DNA of 64,000 nt from Dactylellina haptotyla. Its lineage: Eukaryota > Ascomycota > Orbiliomycetes > Orbiliales > Orbiliaceae. Positions 10,701 to 22,626 of this stretch are shown here, piece by piece. A program made the position numbers and the translations under genes. The DNA is taken from contig CM062384.1 in assembly GCA_031310005.1 (NCBI GenBank), forward strand, positions 992,001 through 1,056,000, read 5' to 3'. Below the pieces are notes generated by a model. The model worked only from the letters and a program-made list of their open reading frames with translations, was not told the DNA's origin and did no database searches. Position 1 is the stretch's first letter. Each line of letters begins with the position of its first letter.

Positions 10701-13238
10701 CCTTGTTGTTCAGAAAAGATACTTGTCGTGTCATCAAGTCAGAACATTCGATGATTCATCTTGAAGGTTTTGGGATATATTCAAATTCTTACATATACTT
10801 GTCGTGATTGATAAATTTGCTTCTCGTTTATTTCTGAGGTCCCCCAAGCTTTGGCCACTGTTCGTAATGTTATCTATGTTCTCGTTAACAATGGTTGTTT
10901 AACAAGAAGTTCCAGGAGCGGGGGTGTACCAGGAACTACCACCGATAAAGTCCATTGGCCTTGTTCGTTTTTTATAAAGGGTGGAGTTAAATGCTTTGTT
11001 TCTAAATCTTTCGCTTGCTTAGCCTCGTTCTCTATCCACTCCCGAACAGATAAATGAACGCTAATAGAGTCAGCAGCATTATCAAATTGGAAAAAATCGC
11101 GGCCTGCATTATATAGATGATATTTAGTATCATCAATCTCAGGGTCAGATGAAGGATGATAAAACGTGTGAGGCTTCTGATTTGCTTTTGGACCCTGCGG
11201 TATTCCCAGCGAGGATACTATCTTCGTATCGTAGACACGTTTGTAGTGTTGAATAATCTCTAAGATAGAAGCTGACCCATGGCCCCAAATAACCCACTTT
11301 AGAACGAATGTGACTAATTCTCGTTCATCAGGGGTTAATACTTCCATGCTTCTTTTATACATTCCTTCCATTGCGGGTGGTAGCTCTGATAGTTTTTTCT
11401 CCAGCGTATCTCGCGTGGGCTGCAAAAGATTGGCTACGGCCATGCCAGCATATATGAAGTTGCCATTTGCTTTTAATTCAATGATGGACACTATCCTTTG
11501 TAGTTCTTCATCAAAACCTCCATAATCTCTACCGAGACGACGGATAACTAGAGGTTCCACCCTGCTCGAAAGAAACATCCTGATTTCTTTGGAGTTATGG
11601 CTCTCATCCAGTAAGATGGATCTGATATCTGCAGGGAGCGGTTGAGTATTGATATTCGGTATTTTATCTTTAAATTCCGGGGTAGGATGGTCGACGAGCA
11701 AAGTTTCGATATTGACGTTGTCTCGCACTGAACACATGACTTTAACCGACCCAGTTTCAGACCTACACAGTTGTTTCAAACAACTTACAAGTCCCGCCCG
11801 TACTCTGTCTTCGCATTCATCCACCCCGTCGATAATTATGTAAACCGGACGCTTTAAAACAGATATCAGAGCGCTCAAGATTCTCGTCAGGCCTTCTGGA
11901 GTATCACCACCAGGGCGATTTGAGTCGTTTGTCTCGAAATTCTGTTCAATGATTTCGATCGCTTGTTCCATAATATCGAAATCCTCATGGAAAAGTCTCT
12001 GCTCAAGTACTTGTGATACAAGGCTTTCAAGTGCTTTTCGAGTACTCTCAGTAGCATCGTCTCCTTTTTTAAAATAGAAAAAAAGAACGATTGCGTCTGT
12101 CTGTTCCGCCATAAGTCGCTTGATGACGACGGTCATTTTGACAGATTTGCCGAAACCGCGTGGCCCCTTCATACAAAGCAGCAAAGCATCTTTGTTCACA
12201 TGGTCCACCCAGTCCCGATAATCCGGGTGATCGAAGAGCCAAAGTAACATGTCACGATACTCACGACGAATAGCCTCAAAAATTGATACGAAAATTCGGC
12301 TATGGACCTCGGAGGGATATTGAAAATGACGACAAAGTACGACGAACCGAGTGCGAAGATCCTCGTTTTGGAAATGTTCGGTTATTTTGTCGTCAATGCT
12401 GACCAGCTTAATTGAAAGATCCTCAATGGCTGGAAATAGGCTCGCGCTGAGCGCCTTGAGATTGCTATTTAGGTTCGTGAGAGACGACAGTTGTTGCATG
12501 ACTGTTTCTTGGAAGGTGTCTTGCGCCAAAGACCTCAGCTTTGTATATTCCAGGGTGATATTTTCAATCTTGCCTTGCAAGGTATTGGAAAAACATTCTT
12601 TAAATGAACGTAGTAGCTTGTTTTTATCCAGATGGTGATTCGTGTGCCACGAAAAGTCGAGGACCAGGTACAAGAGATTTGGGATCGCCGCCATTATTTT
12701 TTGTTCCATCTCTTGGAGTGTTTCTTCCGAACCCGCATGGATTAATCCATAACGATTCTCATAGAGACGGCAATTGAGAATTATTGTAACTATATTCTCA
12801 CAACAACCAGATATCATTTCACATTTGTCAATATCATCCGTACCAACCTATATAGAAAATCGTTAGAGTTAGCACCAAATAAAGGAGCTAGGAAGCAGCA
12901 GTAATTAAATATACTTTAATTAAGATACTAATCGCGCTCCAGGCCATCGATACGCTTTCCGGAGCCAAGGTCAAAAAAGAATCTCCAACTTCTTGCACTG
13001 TTCGCAGAATATTCAAGAGCTTTGAGGCAAATTGGCCTCGTTTGCCGCTATACGCTTGGTCTGCTCTTGTTTTCATGCCCTCACACAAGTCGATGACTCT
13101 ATCGATTCGGCACCTATTACCAAGGAAATCGACGACTGCAGATTCTGAGAAGCGGCGAGACCTTCGAATCTCAGCCAAAAAGAGTGCCTGAGCCTCGTTC
13201 CAACATGGGGAAGCGGTTTTTACTGTATTTGAATCCAT
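7750..13238 (-). CDS. NLR-type STAND protein: NACHT, ankyrin repeats, SPRY
   Basis: Predicted cytosolic signalling NTPase of the fungal NLR class, a group that includes non-self recognition and cell-death regulators. Six exons (13238-12915, 12847-10930, 10873-10793, 10721-8445, 8378-8204, 8143-7750) sum to 5,169 nt, exactly 1,722 codons plus stop. The N-terminal helical region (about 1-200) has the PESVSMAWSAI and CEMISGCCENIV pattern common before fungal NACHT domains. NACHT: Walker A GPRGFGKS near residue 335, Walker B VYIIIDGVDECED near 443. Ankyrin repeats run from about 820 to 1510, for example APLHYAVRNRDAAGIRWLLE and NPLHVATKFGNIEMVEFLL. A SPRY domain occupies about 1533-1722 with VGCGFDTRKGYLFFTLNG. 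A gene finder could split it at the TAG at 10874; introns 10929-10874 and 10792-10722 bridge that point in frame. If they are not used, there are two genes (10874-13238 and 7750-10734). Confidence 0.8.
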
Positions 13239-13977
13239 TATTGGCTTTGCTGATGACAGCAGGCAGACTCGCCTAAATGAGGGGTAATGGTGTCTTCAGA
13301 TCTAAGCTAGGTAAGATCAATATCAATTTTGAGGGTTCAGATAGTTCCATCAATTTATAGGAGCGAAAAATAAAAGTTGAAAGTGAACTGGCTTTTTCTG
13401 ATATTCTGAATGCCCAGCTTTCGAAGCTTTCTCTCTCAATCATATAAAAGCATTTTAGCGGTAGGTGAAAGTAGGCGTTGAGCAGACGCAGGAGCACGAA
13501 CGATGCATCTCGCCAAGACATTTTTGCAAATTTTGCATGGGTTATTGACATTATCCCATATCAATTTCAGCCCCAAAAATGGATTTTATTGGCTGGTGTG
13601 TTCAATTTATGCATCGGAAAAACGTTTAAACGACTGAACACTTGCGAACCTACTTTGATGCCGATTAATATTAATATTTGGAATAACATTTGGAAGAAGA
13701 CTACAATATATCTGGATTCAATTCAACCCCGCACGCGCACACGACCGGAGATAATTACTCGATAATTGATAGCATAAAAAATGAGATGTATTTAATTCTA
13801 AGGATATGCTATTATCTACTCCTTATTCGGCTTTACGTTTAGAAATGGGCGCAGAGGTATAAAAATACTCCTGCCTCACGAGGATTTCGATTTAGAAGTA
13901 ATAACTGTCAATAGCGTTTTTGCCGTTGAAGGCATTGTTGCTCTAGTAGTGTCCCAATACGTCTTTATAGTCTCGGT
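13239..13977. promoter_or_regulatory. Upstream region of the NLR gene
   Basis: AT-rich 740-bp stretch between the NLR start and the stop of the subtilase-like gene, both on the minus strand. A 92-codon minus-strand ORF at 13273-13551 has no recognisable domain and was not called. Confidence 0.4.
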
Positions 13978-16510
13978 CTAAGTCTTCAATCGCGATGTTT
14001 CCGCATTTACAGAAGTCGATCCTAAGGATCCGGATGACTGGATTGAAATCGATGAAGTATGATTCCTTGGAGATTCTGTTTTTAAAGAGGTCAAAATAGC
14101 GGTAGGCCGAAAAATAGTAGGATTCTTTGCTGTTGTGCCCGCCGCACTTGCAGTAATGGTACTTGCTAATGAAGTTTTTATCTGAGTGCTATTTTCTGGC
14201 GTTATGATCGAATATACAACGACAGTTTTCACGCCATTACTTTTCACTTCAGGATTGGGCTTCATGAATGCCGCTTTCGCAGCGCCAGCGCCCGCCGTAG
14301 GGTTACTGGGATCGATCCCTATAACCATTGTAGTCGTTGTATAATAAGTCGGGCGAGGGATAGTGGGAGACGCGGGTGCTGGAGGGAAAACATTAAAAGT
14401 TGGCTGGTCGTAGACGTATCTTATGCTAGCCTCGGTGCCATTCGTGCCATTTTTCCCCGGTACCGTTTCGGTAATGATATCGATCCGTTGACACGATACT
14501 TCTTCACCCGGATCATAGGCAAATGGATCGTCCTCGCGGCGCACAAGCATGCGTTTCGGCGGAGCGCCATCGCCCGATGCTTTTTTACCGGTGAGAGGAC
14601 AGGTACCAATACGGAGGCCATTCCATGCTACGGAATATCCGCGATACATGCGGGGATATGCGTTCGCTTCGAGACGCCATCTTGCGTTAAGACCATTGTC
14701 TCCGTATTTGGACATGAAAAATGCGAGCATGCCGGATACAGATCCTACGGCTATTTGTATTTTAGCAGTTATTAGTTAGGTACTCAAATCAGGTTATAGC
14801 CGAAACAAACTACTATACCTAAGCGTATTGAATAATCTACTGTAATGTAATCGGTATCATCTCCATTTTTGATCTCTGGTACTCTTATCGATGAGGCTGG
14901 CGCGTAAACCCTTACGTATCCTGGAGCCTGCATAATCTTTTTACCACTCTGATCGACGCCGCCTACTAATATGAGGTTAGTGACATTACTAGTAGCCCGC
15001 CGAGTAGGCCAACCGTATATAGGGTCGACCCAAGGATTTTCCTATATATCGGTGTGGTCAGTTATACAACTTTATCCTCTTGTATCGATTGCAATTAGGG
15101 GGAGCATACAGTCTTCAGTCCGGTCGCGCGAGTCACCATGACTACACTATCCTGATGGGCTAGATCTACCAATATTTCATCAAGAACACCGGTTACGGCA
15201 TCAATGAAATTCTTTAGAGTCGTAGGAACACTCTTAAACTCCGGCCAGTTGTACATTTCGTTCAATCTAGCCAATAAAAGTTGTCTGTGTGTGAACGCAA
15301 CTACAACCTTTTTCTTGTTTTCTTTGTCTCCTGTGCTAGTTTTTATCTGGTTGTGCATTTTTAAAAGAGCATCAAGGTATGTTATAATGTTCATATTGCC
15401 CTTTGCGTCATTTGGAACCACCATATATAGGAAGGATTTCCGCGCGAAGCCGCTGGTCCGACCTACAACCTTAGCGGCCACGGCGCTCCCAGTCACACCG
15501 TCTTTAGTGTAGTCCTTAAGGTCCTTTGGTGGATCCGGCCCAGCCATGACCCAGCCGATACTCTTACTGCCACCTTTATGATGAAACTCCTTGGGAAAAT
15601 TAGCATTAGCCGCATAAGCCATAACTTATTGTTATAACATACCGAATGCTTAGTCTGTAAGCCGGTGTCTACAAGGTACACAAATGTGCCATCGCCGTCC
15701 TTTTCATCAAACATATAATCCTCAGTCAGGCCAATTCCTGGAGGAGCGGCAGATAGGACTCCCATATCCTGTGAACAGATAGTGCACCGTCTTAGCCCTT
15801 TATTTGGATCTTCCGGTGCAGGGTCCGCACGTTTCCGTAGTTTAGATTTCTTAAAATGATCTTTCGTTATCCTATTGAGCCAAGCAGTTGCCCGCGTTTG
15901 CAAATTTTGATGTGGTGTGTCGCGCCGTATCTGCTTCTTTACGTATGGTATCAATGAACGATCACTCCTCCTTTTTATCTTCTTCATTGGCGCTTGACTA
16001 CCATCAGAACGAGAAAATTCCGCATCGTATTTGTCGTCGTCGCGAATAGCTGGTAGTCTCTTGTCTCCATTTAGAAGTTTATTATAGTCCCCATAACCTT
16101 GAAGCTAGAGTATATCCAGTAGTCAATGTAAGCGCCTGCGTTGTTGAGGATATCCGGATAAACACAGAGTCAACACTTACACCACCTCCTTGTGTCTTAA
16201 CCAGCTCTAGAAACTGCCCATACTTGATCCCAAAACAATCGAAAACTCTTCCAAATTGTGACGTCGAAGATGTGTACTCATATAGGCTCTCTTTCTCCTT
16301 CAAATTCGATTTCGCCTTGTCGAATCCGTCCAGCCAGCCTTTGTCGTTTCGTTTTTCTTTTTTAAACATTACGCAAGCTGGAAAAATATCATTTTCGGTA
16401 TATCCAAAATCCACTTTCTTATTTAATTCGCTGTCAAATGCTTCTGTCAGTGTATACTGGTAGAATGCAATACAGCAATAATATATAGATAGTTTGAGTA
16501 GGCGTGTCAT
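13978..16510 (-). CDS. Secreted subtilase-fold (S8) protein lacking the catalytic triad
   Basis: Five exons (16510-16181, 16104-15643, 15589-15110, 15041-14819, 14750-13978) give 755 aa in one continuous frame. The start is the ATG at 16510, followed by a hydrophobic signal sequence (LLKLSIYYCCIAFYQYTLTEA). A propeptide-like region of about 180 aa with dibasic sites precedes the S8 domain. Family landmarks: TFVYLVDTGLQTKH keeps the Asp box; DYTKDGVTGSAVAAKVVG aligns with the His box (DGHGT) but has no His; NLILVGGVD and YVRVYAPA match later strands; and YSIRLAVGSVSGMLAFFMS aligns with the Ser box (GTSxA...VSG), where the GTS triplet reads SIR. The last 170 residues are rich in Pro, Thr and Ser. 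The fold is likely, but hydrolysis is not expected. It lies 740 bp upstream of the NLR on the same strand. Confidence 0.75.
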
Positions 16511-17115
16511 TCTTGGAGAGATCGGTAGTCGATACAATCATGGAAGTTGTTCCCTATAGTCTACTATTCGGCCGACCTAAAAAGATTGAGAAGGTTTTCG
16601 GTCTTGACTTTAGGTCTGCCATAGAAAAGATGAATTAATGAGCAACAGATATTTTAATTAGCTGGGTATTCAAATGCATAGGATCACATAATTGCTGCTA
16701 TAAACATAGGTTCTCACGAGTGCAGCTCGCGCTCGAACGATCCCGAGTAAGTTGGATAAACCCTGGTGAAACGCAGCAACGCCACTATTTTTGCGCAGTA
16801 AATTACACGAGTCTTAATAAAGGCAATGAGATTCTCATATTCTAAGATTGATGGCAACAGGATTCCATGCTTTGCATTGCCAACATATCCTTTCTCTGGA
16901 GCTGTTGGCGGAATAGGTACCCGTTTCGCAAGATGTTGTATTTTGAGCTGTTGTGCGTTGTCGGCGCCTTGCCCGATTTGTCGCGCCGCCAAAGCTCCAA
17001 AAATTTAAATTTGGTTTCACAAAAAAAATAAAAATTTCAGTCGTCAAAAAGACTTCAAACTCTTCCTGTCACAAAACTGCGCAACAGCACAGCGAACGAC
17101 AACAGCACCAACAAG
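16511..17115. promoter_or_regulatory. Divergent intergenic region, S8-like / RRP12
   Basis: Shared upstream region between the minus-strand subtilase-like gene and RRP12. An A/T-rich run lies at about 17002-17040, shortly before the RRP12 start. No gene recognised. Confidence 0.4.
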
Positions 17116-20100
17116 ATGGCCTCCTTAGAGGAAAAGTTGGATCGCATCCGGACTCCAAACCTTCAGAACCAGGCACAGGTACCAATTTCCCTCAAACTGC
17201 GGTTGTTCACGGCCTCAATTCCATTCCATCGCATGTCATCGGGCCGGCTAACATGTACCTCATTCAAATCATTGTAGACGGCGATAGTGCTCAATGCTCT
17301 GGAGACTTCGCTGCGCGATGACTACCCAGAAGGGCCATTGCCTCCTACGGCCTACTTCTCTGCCTTATTGTCGGTCCTTAATGAGTACATCTCCACCGAA
17401 GCCATCCTAAACCAGTCTCTTGCCACGGCCGTTGTATACCTCCTCGACCTCGTTACACCGTTCGCACCAGAAGCTCTTCTCCGTGCGAAATTCTCACAGA
17501 TACTGGCTTACCTCGCCCCGGCGATCACCCATCAAGATGCGGCAGCTCCACTTCTAAAATCGAGCATTGGCTGTCTCGAGACCCTCTTGATAGCTCAAGA
17601 CGCCGCAGCCTGGTCCGTTCCACAAATCCAAATCGGCCCTAAAAGAGCCATCTCGGGCCTCTTAAACCTCGGCCTTGACCCCCGCCCAAAAGTCCGCAAG
17701 AGGGCCCTTGAAGCGATAAAACACATTCTCGAAAACCCTCCTCCAACTCCTTCCCTCGACCACCCCGCCACTGAACTCTGTGCCGAAAAATCTCTAACAA
17801 CCTTGGTTGAGTTTGCGAAGCAAGCCCCGCGGCACGGCCAACATGATCCGAAAACCATCCACGCCCTCCAACTTGTCCGCGCCGTAGCCACAGCCTCCGG
17901 CTGGCCCTCGAAGCGTATCGAACCCCTCGTCGAGGTCCTACTTACTATCGCCCGCTCCAGCAACGAATTGATGACAATCTCCTCGCTGGACGTCTTCGAA
18001 GTTATCTTCTCCAGCCTAAAGGATGAGATGGTCTCCGCCAAGCTACCACAGTTACTTAGCGCTATCTCTGACCTACGCCCATCAGCAAATGATAGCCAGC
18101 TGCTGCCCCCGTGGTTGACTGTCATCGCACAAGGATACGGTGTATCAGCTGAAATCTCCCCAGATGAAACGTTCGCCCAGTTGCCCGAGTTATTTGTTAC
18201 CATCTCGGCGTTCTTGGAGTCGTCAGCGCATAACATCCGCGCCTCGTCATCGCAGTGTTTGATTGCGCTGACTGCCACCTGTATTCCTTCGGATATTCTA
18301 TTCAAGATCACGAAGAAGCAGGACGCGGCGCTGCGACAGATCGCTGGTACGGTCACGGGGTTGCTTAATATACGTTACCAGGGCGCTTGGCGGGAGGTGT
18401 TCGATGTCTACAAAGCACTATTTGAAAAGCTGCGATGGAAAGCATCATTGTATCTTACCGATGTTGTCAAGGCTGTCGGTGAGCTTCGTGCGAATGAAGG
18501 GTTTATGGGAAAGAAGGAGGCAGATGATGTTCTCATCGCTGCGGTTAGGGCTATGGGTCCAGAGGATGTGCTTAAAGTACTTCCATTGAACCTGCTCAAT
18601 TCTTCGCCATCGAATCCAGGTCGAGCATGGCTTCTTCCGATCTTGAGAGACGGAGTACAGAACACCAACCTGGCCCACTTTAAGACAGAGTTTGTGCCGT
18701 TGTTCAAGTCACTTTTCGATAGGATACAGTCTCTTTCTTCCGGTCAAAAGGAAAAGACTATGGAAGTTAAGATATTCGAAACAGTCCTCAGCCAGATTTG
18801 GAGTATCTTCCCAGGATACTGCGACCTACCATTGGATCTCGAGGAAGGATTCGATATGGGTATGGCAGAAGTATTGGCGAATGTGCTCTACTCGCATGTC
18901 GAATTGAGAGTGAGCATTTGCCAAGGATTGCAGAACTTGGTGGAGAGCAATCTCGCTATTGTTCACTTGACCAATGATAAGAGCGAGGATGACAGCGAGG
19001 AAGAAAGCGACGAGGAAGAGGATATTCTCCTACAATCGCGAGTCACAAAGGCAGAGGCACAGAGGAATTTGGAACACCTGTCCGGATTCGCGACAAATAT
19101 GCTGTTGGTGTTGTTCAATATTTACAACGAAACACTGCCACAATACAGAGGATATATTCTCAACTGCGCGGATGCGTGGTTGAGCATCACCAAGGAGGCA
19201 GAAGTTGAAGGAACATTCGACAAGGTCACAACTGCCTTGCACCAGGCGCTCGTTGAGGAGTCCCAGCAGCAGCAGAATGGAGAGAAAGGACAGCAGAAGG
19301 CTAAGACTGGTGGGTTGCCAGCCATGAGCCATAATCTGATGGATTTGGTTGTTACAATATCGCCCTATCTACAGGTAAAGAACCTGCCAGTCTTGTTTTC
19401 GGTTGTCACGAGTTGTGTTGGAAGGAAAGAAGACGCACAGCTACAGAAAAAGGCGTATAAAGTTATCCCGAGAATCTGTGAGAGCGAAGTTGGCAAGAAA
19501 GTGTTAGAAGCCCAGATTGTTGAAGTTCAAGCTCTTTTGAAAGGATGCAAAGATGCTACGGGAAGTTCAGCACGAAGAGACCGCTTGGTCGCTCTGGGCA
19601 AGGTCATTGAAATGCTGCCCAAGGAGGATATGACCTTTATTTTTGAGTGCATGGACGAAGTTATTCAGTGCGCCAAGGAGGTCAATGAGAAAGCTAGAGC
19701 AACAGCGTTTGAGTTACTCGTAGTTATGGGGGAGAAGATGAAGTCTGGAGGTGTTATCAAGAGAGGCAGATTGGGAGTTGCTGAGGAAGAGGAGGCAGGG
19801 GACGTCGAGGCGAGTCTGGAGGATTTCGTGCTCATGGTTTGTGCTGGTTTGGCGAGTCCCGAGGCGCATATGATCAGCGCGACCGTTACAGCTGTCACCA
19901 GAATATTGTGGCAGTTTAAAGGTGGGCTTTTACTTCACATTCGATTTTGAGATTACGATGCTAACTTTCATGAACACATAGACGATCTGAAACCGGAGAC
20001 GATCTCCGAGCTGGTCACAACAATGGACGCCTTCTTGACAAGCAACAATCGAGAGATTGTTCGCTCGGTTCTGGGCTTTGTTAAAGTGTCGGTTACATCA

Positions 20101-21096
20101 CTACCTAAAGAGCTTATTATCCCTCGGCTGGGCACGTTGATACCAAACCTTATGACATGGTCGCACGAGCACAAGGCACACTTCAAGGCCAAGGTCAAGC
20201 ATATTATCGAGCGGATGATTAGACGATTCGGTTACGATCTTGTCGAGAAGAGTGTGCCCGAGGAGGATAAGAAGCTTGTCATCAACATCAGAAAAACGAG
20301 GGATAGGAAGAAGAGGAGAAAGCAGGAGGCCGGCGAAGCTGGTGAGGACGAGGAGCAAACCGGCCCTGCGAGGAGGAAGGGCAAATTCGAGAGCGAGTTT
20401 GAAGAGGCAATATATGGCAGCGAGAGCGATGATAGCGAGGGTGATGATGAGGGCGATGTGAATATGGACAGAGGTGGTGATAAGAAGCGAAAGAAGGGTC
20501 ACCAGCAATTCATTGTCGAGGATGAGGATGAGCCGCTCGACTTGCTCAATAAGAACGCCCTTGCGAGCATCAGCTCGACGAAGCCACAAGGAAAGGGCAA
20601 AAAGGCGATCAAGTCGGATATCAAAACCAACAGAGCGGGCAAGTTTGTGATTGGTCGTGACGGCGAGGACGTTGCCGGGGACGACGATGACGACGTTGAG
20701 ACTGATGAGCCACACCTGAGCATCAACGACAAGACGATCGCAAGCGGGGAAGTGAGGGATGGTATTTCGGCATATATCCAAGCTCTGAAGGGCAAGGACG
20801 CGGTTCAGAGGGGCCAGAAGGGTCGGTTAAAGTTCAGCAACAGGAGGAGGAAGGACGAAGTCGACGATGACGATATGGAGATGGACGATGCGGAAGCCGG
20901 CCAAGGAAAACATCATCAGCAATCGTCGGCAGGAAGAAGGGGAGGCAGGGGAGGCAGACAGCACGAGCGAAAGGCGTCATTTGGGAGGAAAAGCGACAAC
21001 GGGCGGGTGCAGAAGCCACCAAAGAGCCCATCGCAGCCATCGTCGTCGTTCAGAATGCGAGGAGGTGGGACCGCGAGTATTGGGAGGAGGAAGTAA
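17116..21096 (+). CDS. RRP12: Ribosomal RNA-processing protein Rrp12
   Basis: HEAT-repeat karyopherin-like factor that in yeast works in maturation and nuclear export of both ribosomal subunits. Three exons (17116-17178, 17278-19921, 19982-21096) give 1,273 aa, normal for the family. The short first exon encodes MASLEEKLDRIRTPNLQNQAQ, typical of Rrp12 N-termini, and fixes the start. Long alpha-solenoid repeats follow, with the NUC173-type region near LLNLGLDPRPKVRKRALEAI. An acidic patch (about residues 590-610, rich in DDSEEESDEEED) interrupts the solenoid. The C-terminal 270 residues are highly charged, with mixed acidic and Arg/Lys/Gly stretches ending in a basic tail with MRGGGTASIGRRK, as expected for a nucleolar protein. 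High confidence. Confidence 0.93.
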
Positions 21097-22626
21097 AGTG
21101 AGAGGTAGAGTGACGCTGAGTGTTTTATCATTTTATCGGCTCCTTGCTTGTGGAGTGTCACAGAATCTCGTGACGATAAGTGCCTGGGAAGACCCTTTGG
21201 CTCATTTTATCGTTGGTGGGCGGGCGGAAGCGAAATTAAATGAACGACTGACGACTCCACCAGGGACAAGCATCAAACATCCGCGCTGTCTGATTGGCGA
21301 CTTGGGCCTCTCGTCCTTATCCCGTCCGCGATCTGATCTGAGCATCACAAACAAGAAAACAAAAAACAAAAAGTTGGTTTGGTTTGGGTTTGCTTGCAAG
21401 GGCGGCGTCTCTTTCGATAGAATTATCTCCTTTTCCTTCTTTCATCTCTTTCTCTTTTTTCTTGTTTTTAAATTTTTAAAAGCTTTCTTTTCTTTCGAGT
21501 GTACAGTATATATCCAATCAGAGTTATTTCTTGCATGTACGATAGAGGCACGACGAGGCCGCAGGAGGTCCTTTCAACTGGCAATCTTCATCTCGAGTTT
21601 CTCTTAGCGTTCACTCCTTGCCCCCTCATCGCGAACTTCGAACGTCCCTCAATTCAATTCAATCACACGTAGTGTTCTAGCCCGACATCGGTAAGACCCT
21701 CCCCAGTTTCTCGTCTGAGAAAGCAGCTGGTCGCTAAAACCCGGGTCAAAGAAGAAACGTGAACCTACCTGCCAGCTCCCCTGAAAAAAGCGGACCGGCC
21801 ACCGCGAACAGGTGGACCGATATTCAGCTAACCACCTAACCACAACGACAACCTCTCCTTCCCATCCGCCCAACCGCTCCTTTCCCCGTCTCCACCAGCC
21901 CGCCAAATAAGAAGAAGAATTCGTCTCATCTCGCCCTGTTGCCAGCCAGTTACCGGTGCCGACATACGCGCAACATACGTGCGCCCATTCCAACAAGCGG
22001 CGGCGGCTCTTCTTTTGTGCTGAAAATTTGGTGGCTTCCCTTTGCTCGGTTACCAGGTCAGCAGGGGAACAAAAATAATCCGCGCCGAAATTCCAACCTC
22101 TCGGTTTATTCTGATTTTCAGATAAAATACACTTCGATAGAATAAAATAAGACGAATACCTCGATTGGCTGGTCCCGGACGAGAACAGCAGCCGCAGCCA
22201 CTCCGGCCAGATCAGATTCTCCGGTTCTTCGAGGAGGCTGCCCTCTTGATGTCGGCTCCCGTGCCTGCTTCCAAGTAGACGTCCTTCAAAACCACCCCGT
22301 CCGCCGCACTTGCACCCAAGCAGAAGGACCATCCGCCCTAGCCCTCCTCTCTCCAGGCTATACCCTGCTGAGCTTATCAGAACGACAGACCAGACTCGAC
22401 GCCAAATGGATATCTTCACGCTGGCGTCTTGAGCATTTCTGCAACTTCGAATTCGGTGCTGCTACTGCTGCTGAGGAGGGAACCCGAACGACGCTCCCAA
22501 ACTCTGACCTCGTGCCTTCTTCGTGCAATCCATTCGAACATCGATCGACCCTGTCCTTCTTGTACAAACGCCTCTCGGACGAGAGAGATCTCTGCCAGTA
22601 CGATAATCTCGACCTGACCGCCCGTC
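21097..22626. other. Long intergenic/leader region before the WD40 gene
   Basis: 1.5 kb between RRP12 and the WD40 gene. Pyrimidine-rich tracts occur at about 21425-21500 and again around 21830-21910 and 22250-22350, and the downstream part is probably the 5' leader of the WD40 gene. A 256-codon minus-strand ORF at 21649-22419 has biased low-complexity composition and no domain, so it is not called. Confidence 0.4.

Noticed and set aside
13273-13551. 92-codon ORF as an extra N-terminal effector exon of the NLR
   Set aside because: No recognisable effector domain and no clear splice pair to the NLR start exon.
17595-20781. Long minus-strand ORFs (17595-18356, 20101-20781)
   Set aside because: Shadows of the RRP12 coding sequence.
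21649-22419. 256-codon minus-strand ORF upstream of the WD40 gene
   Set aside because: Trp/Gly/Arg-biased composition typical of the reverse complement of a pyrimidine-rich leader; no domain.
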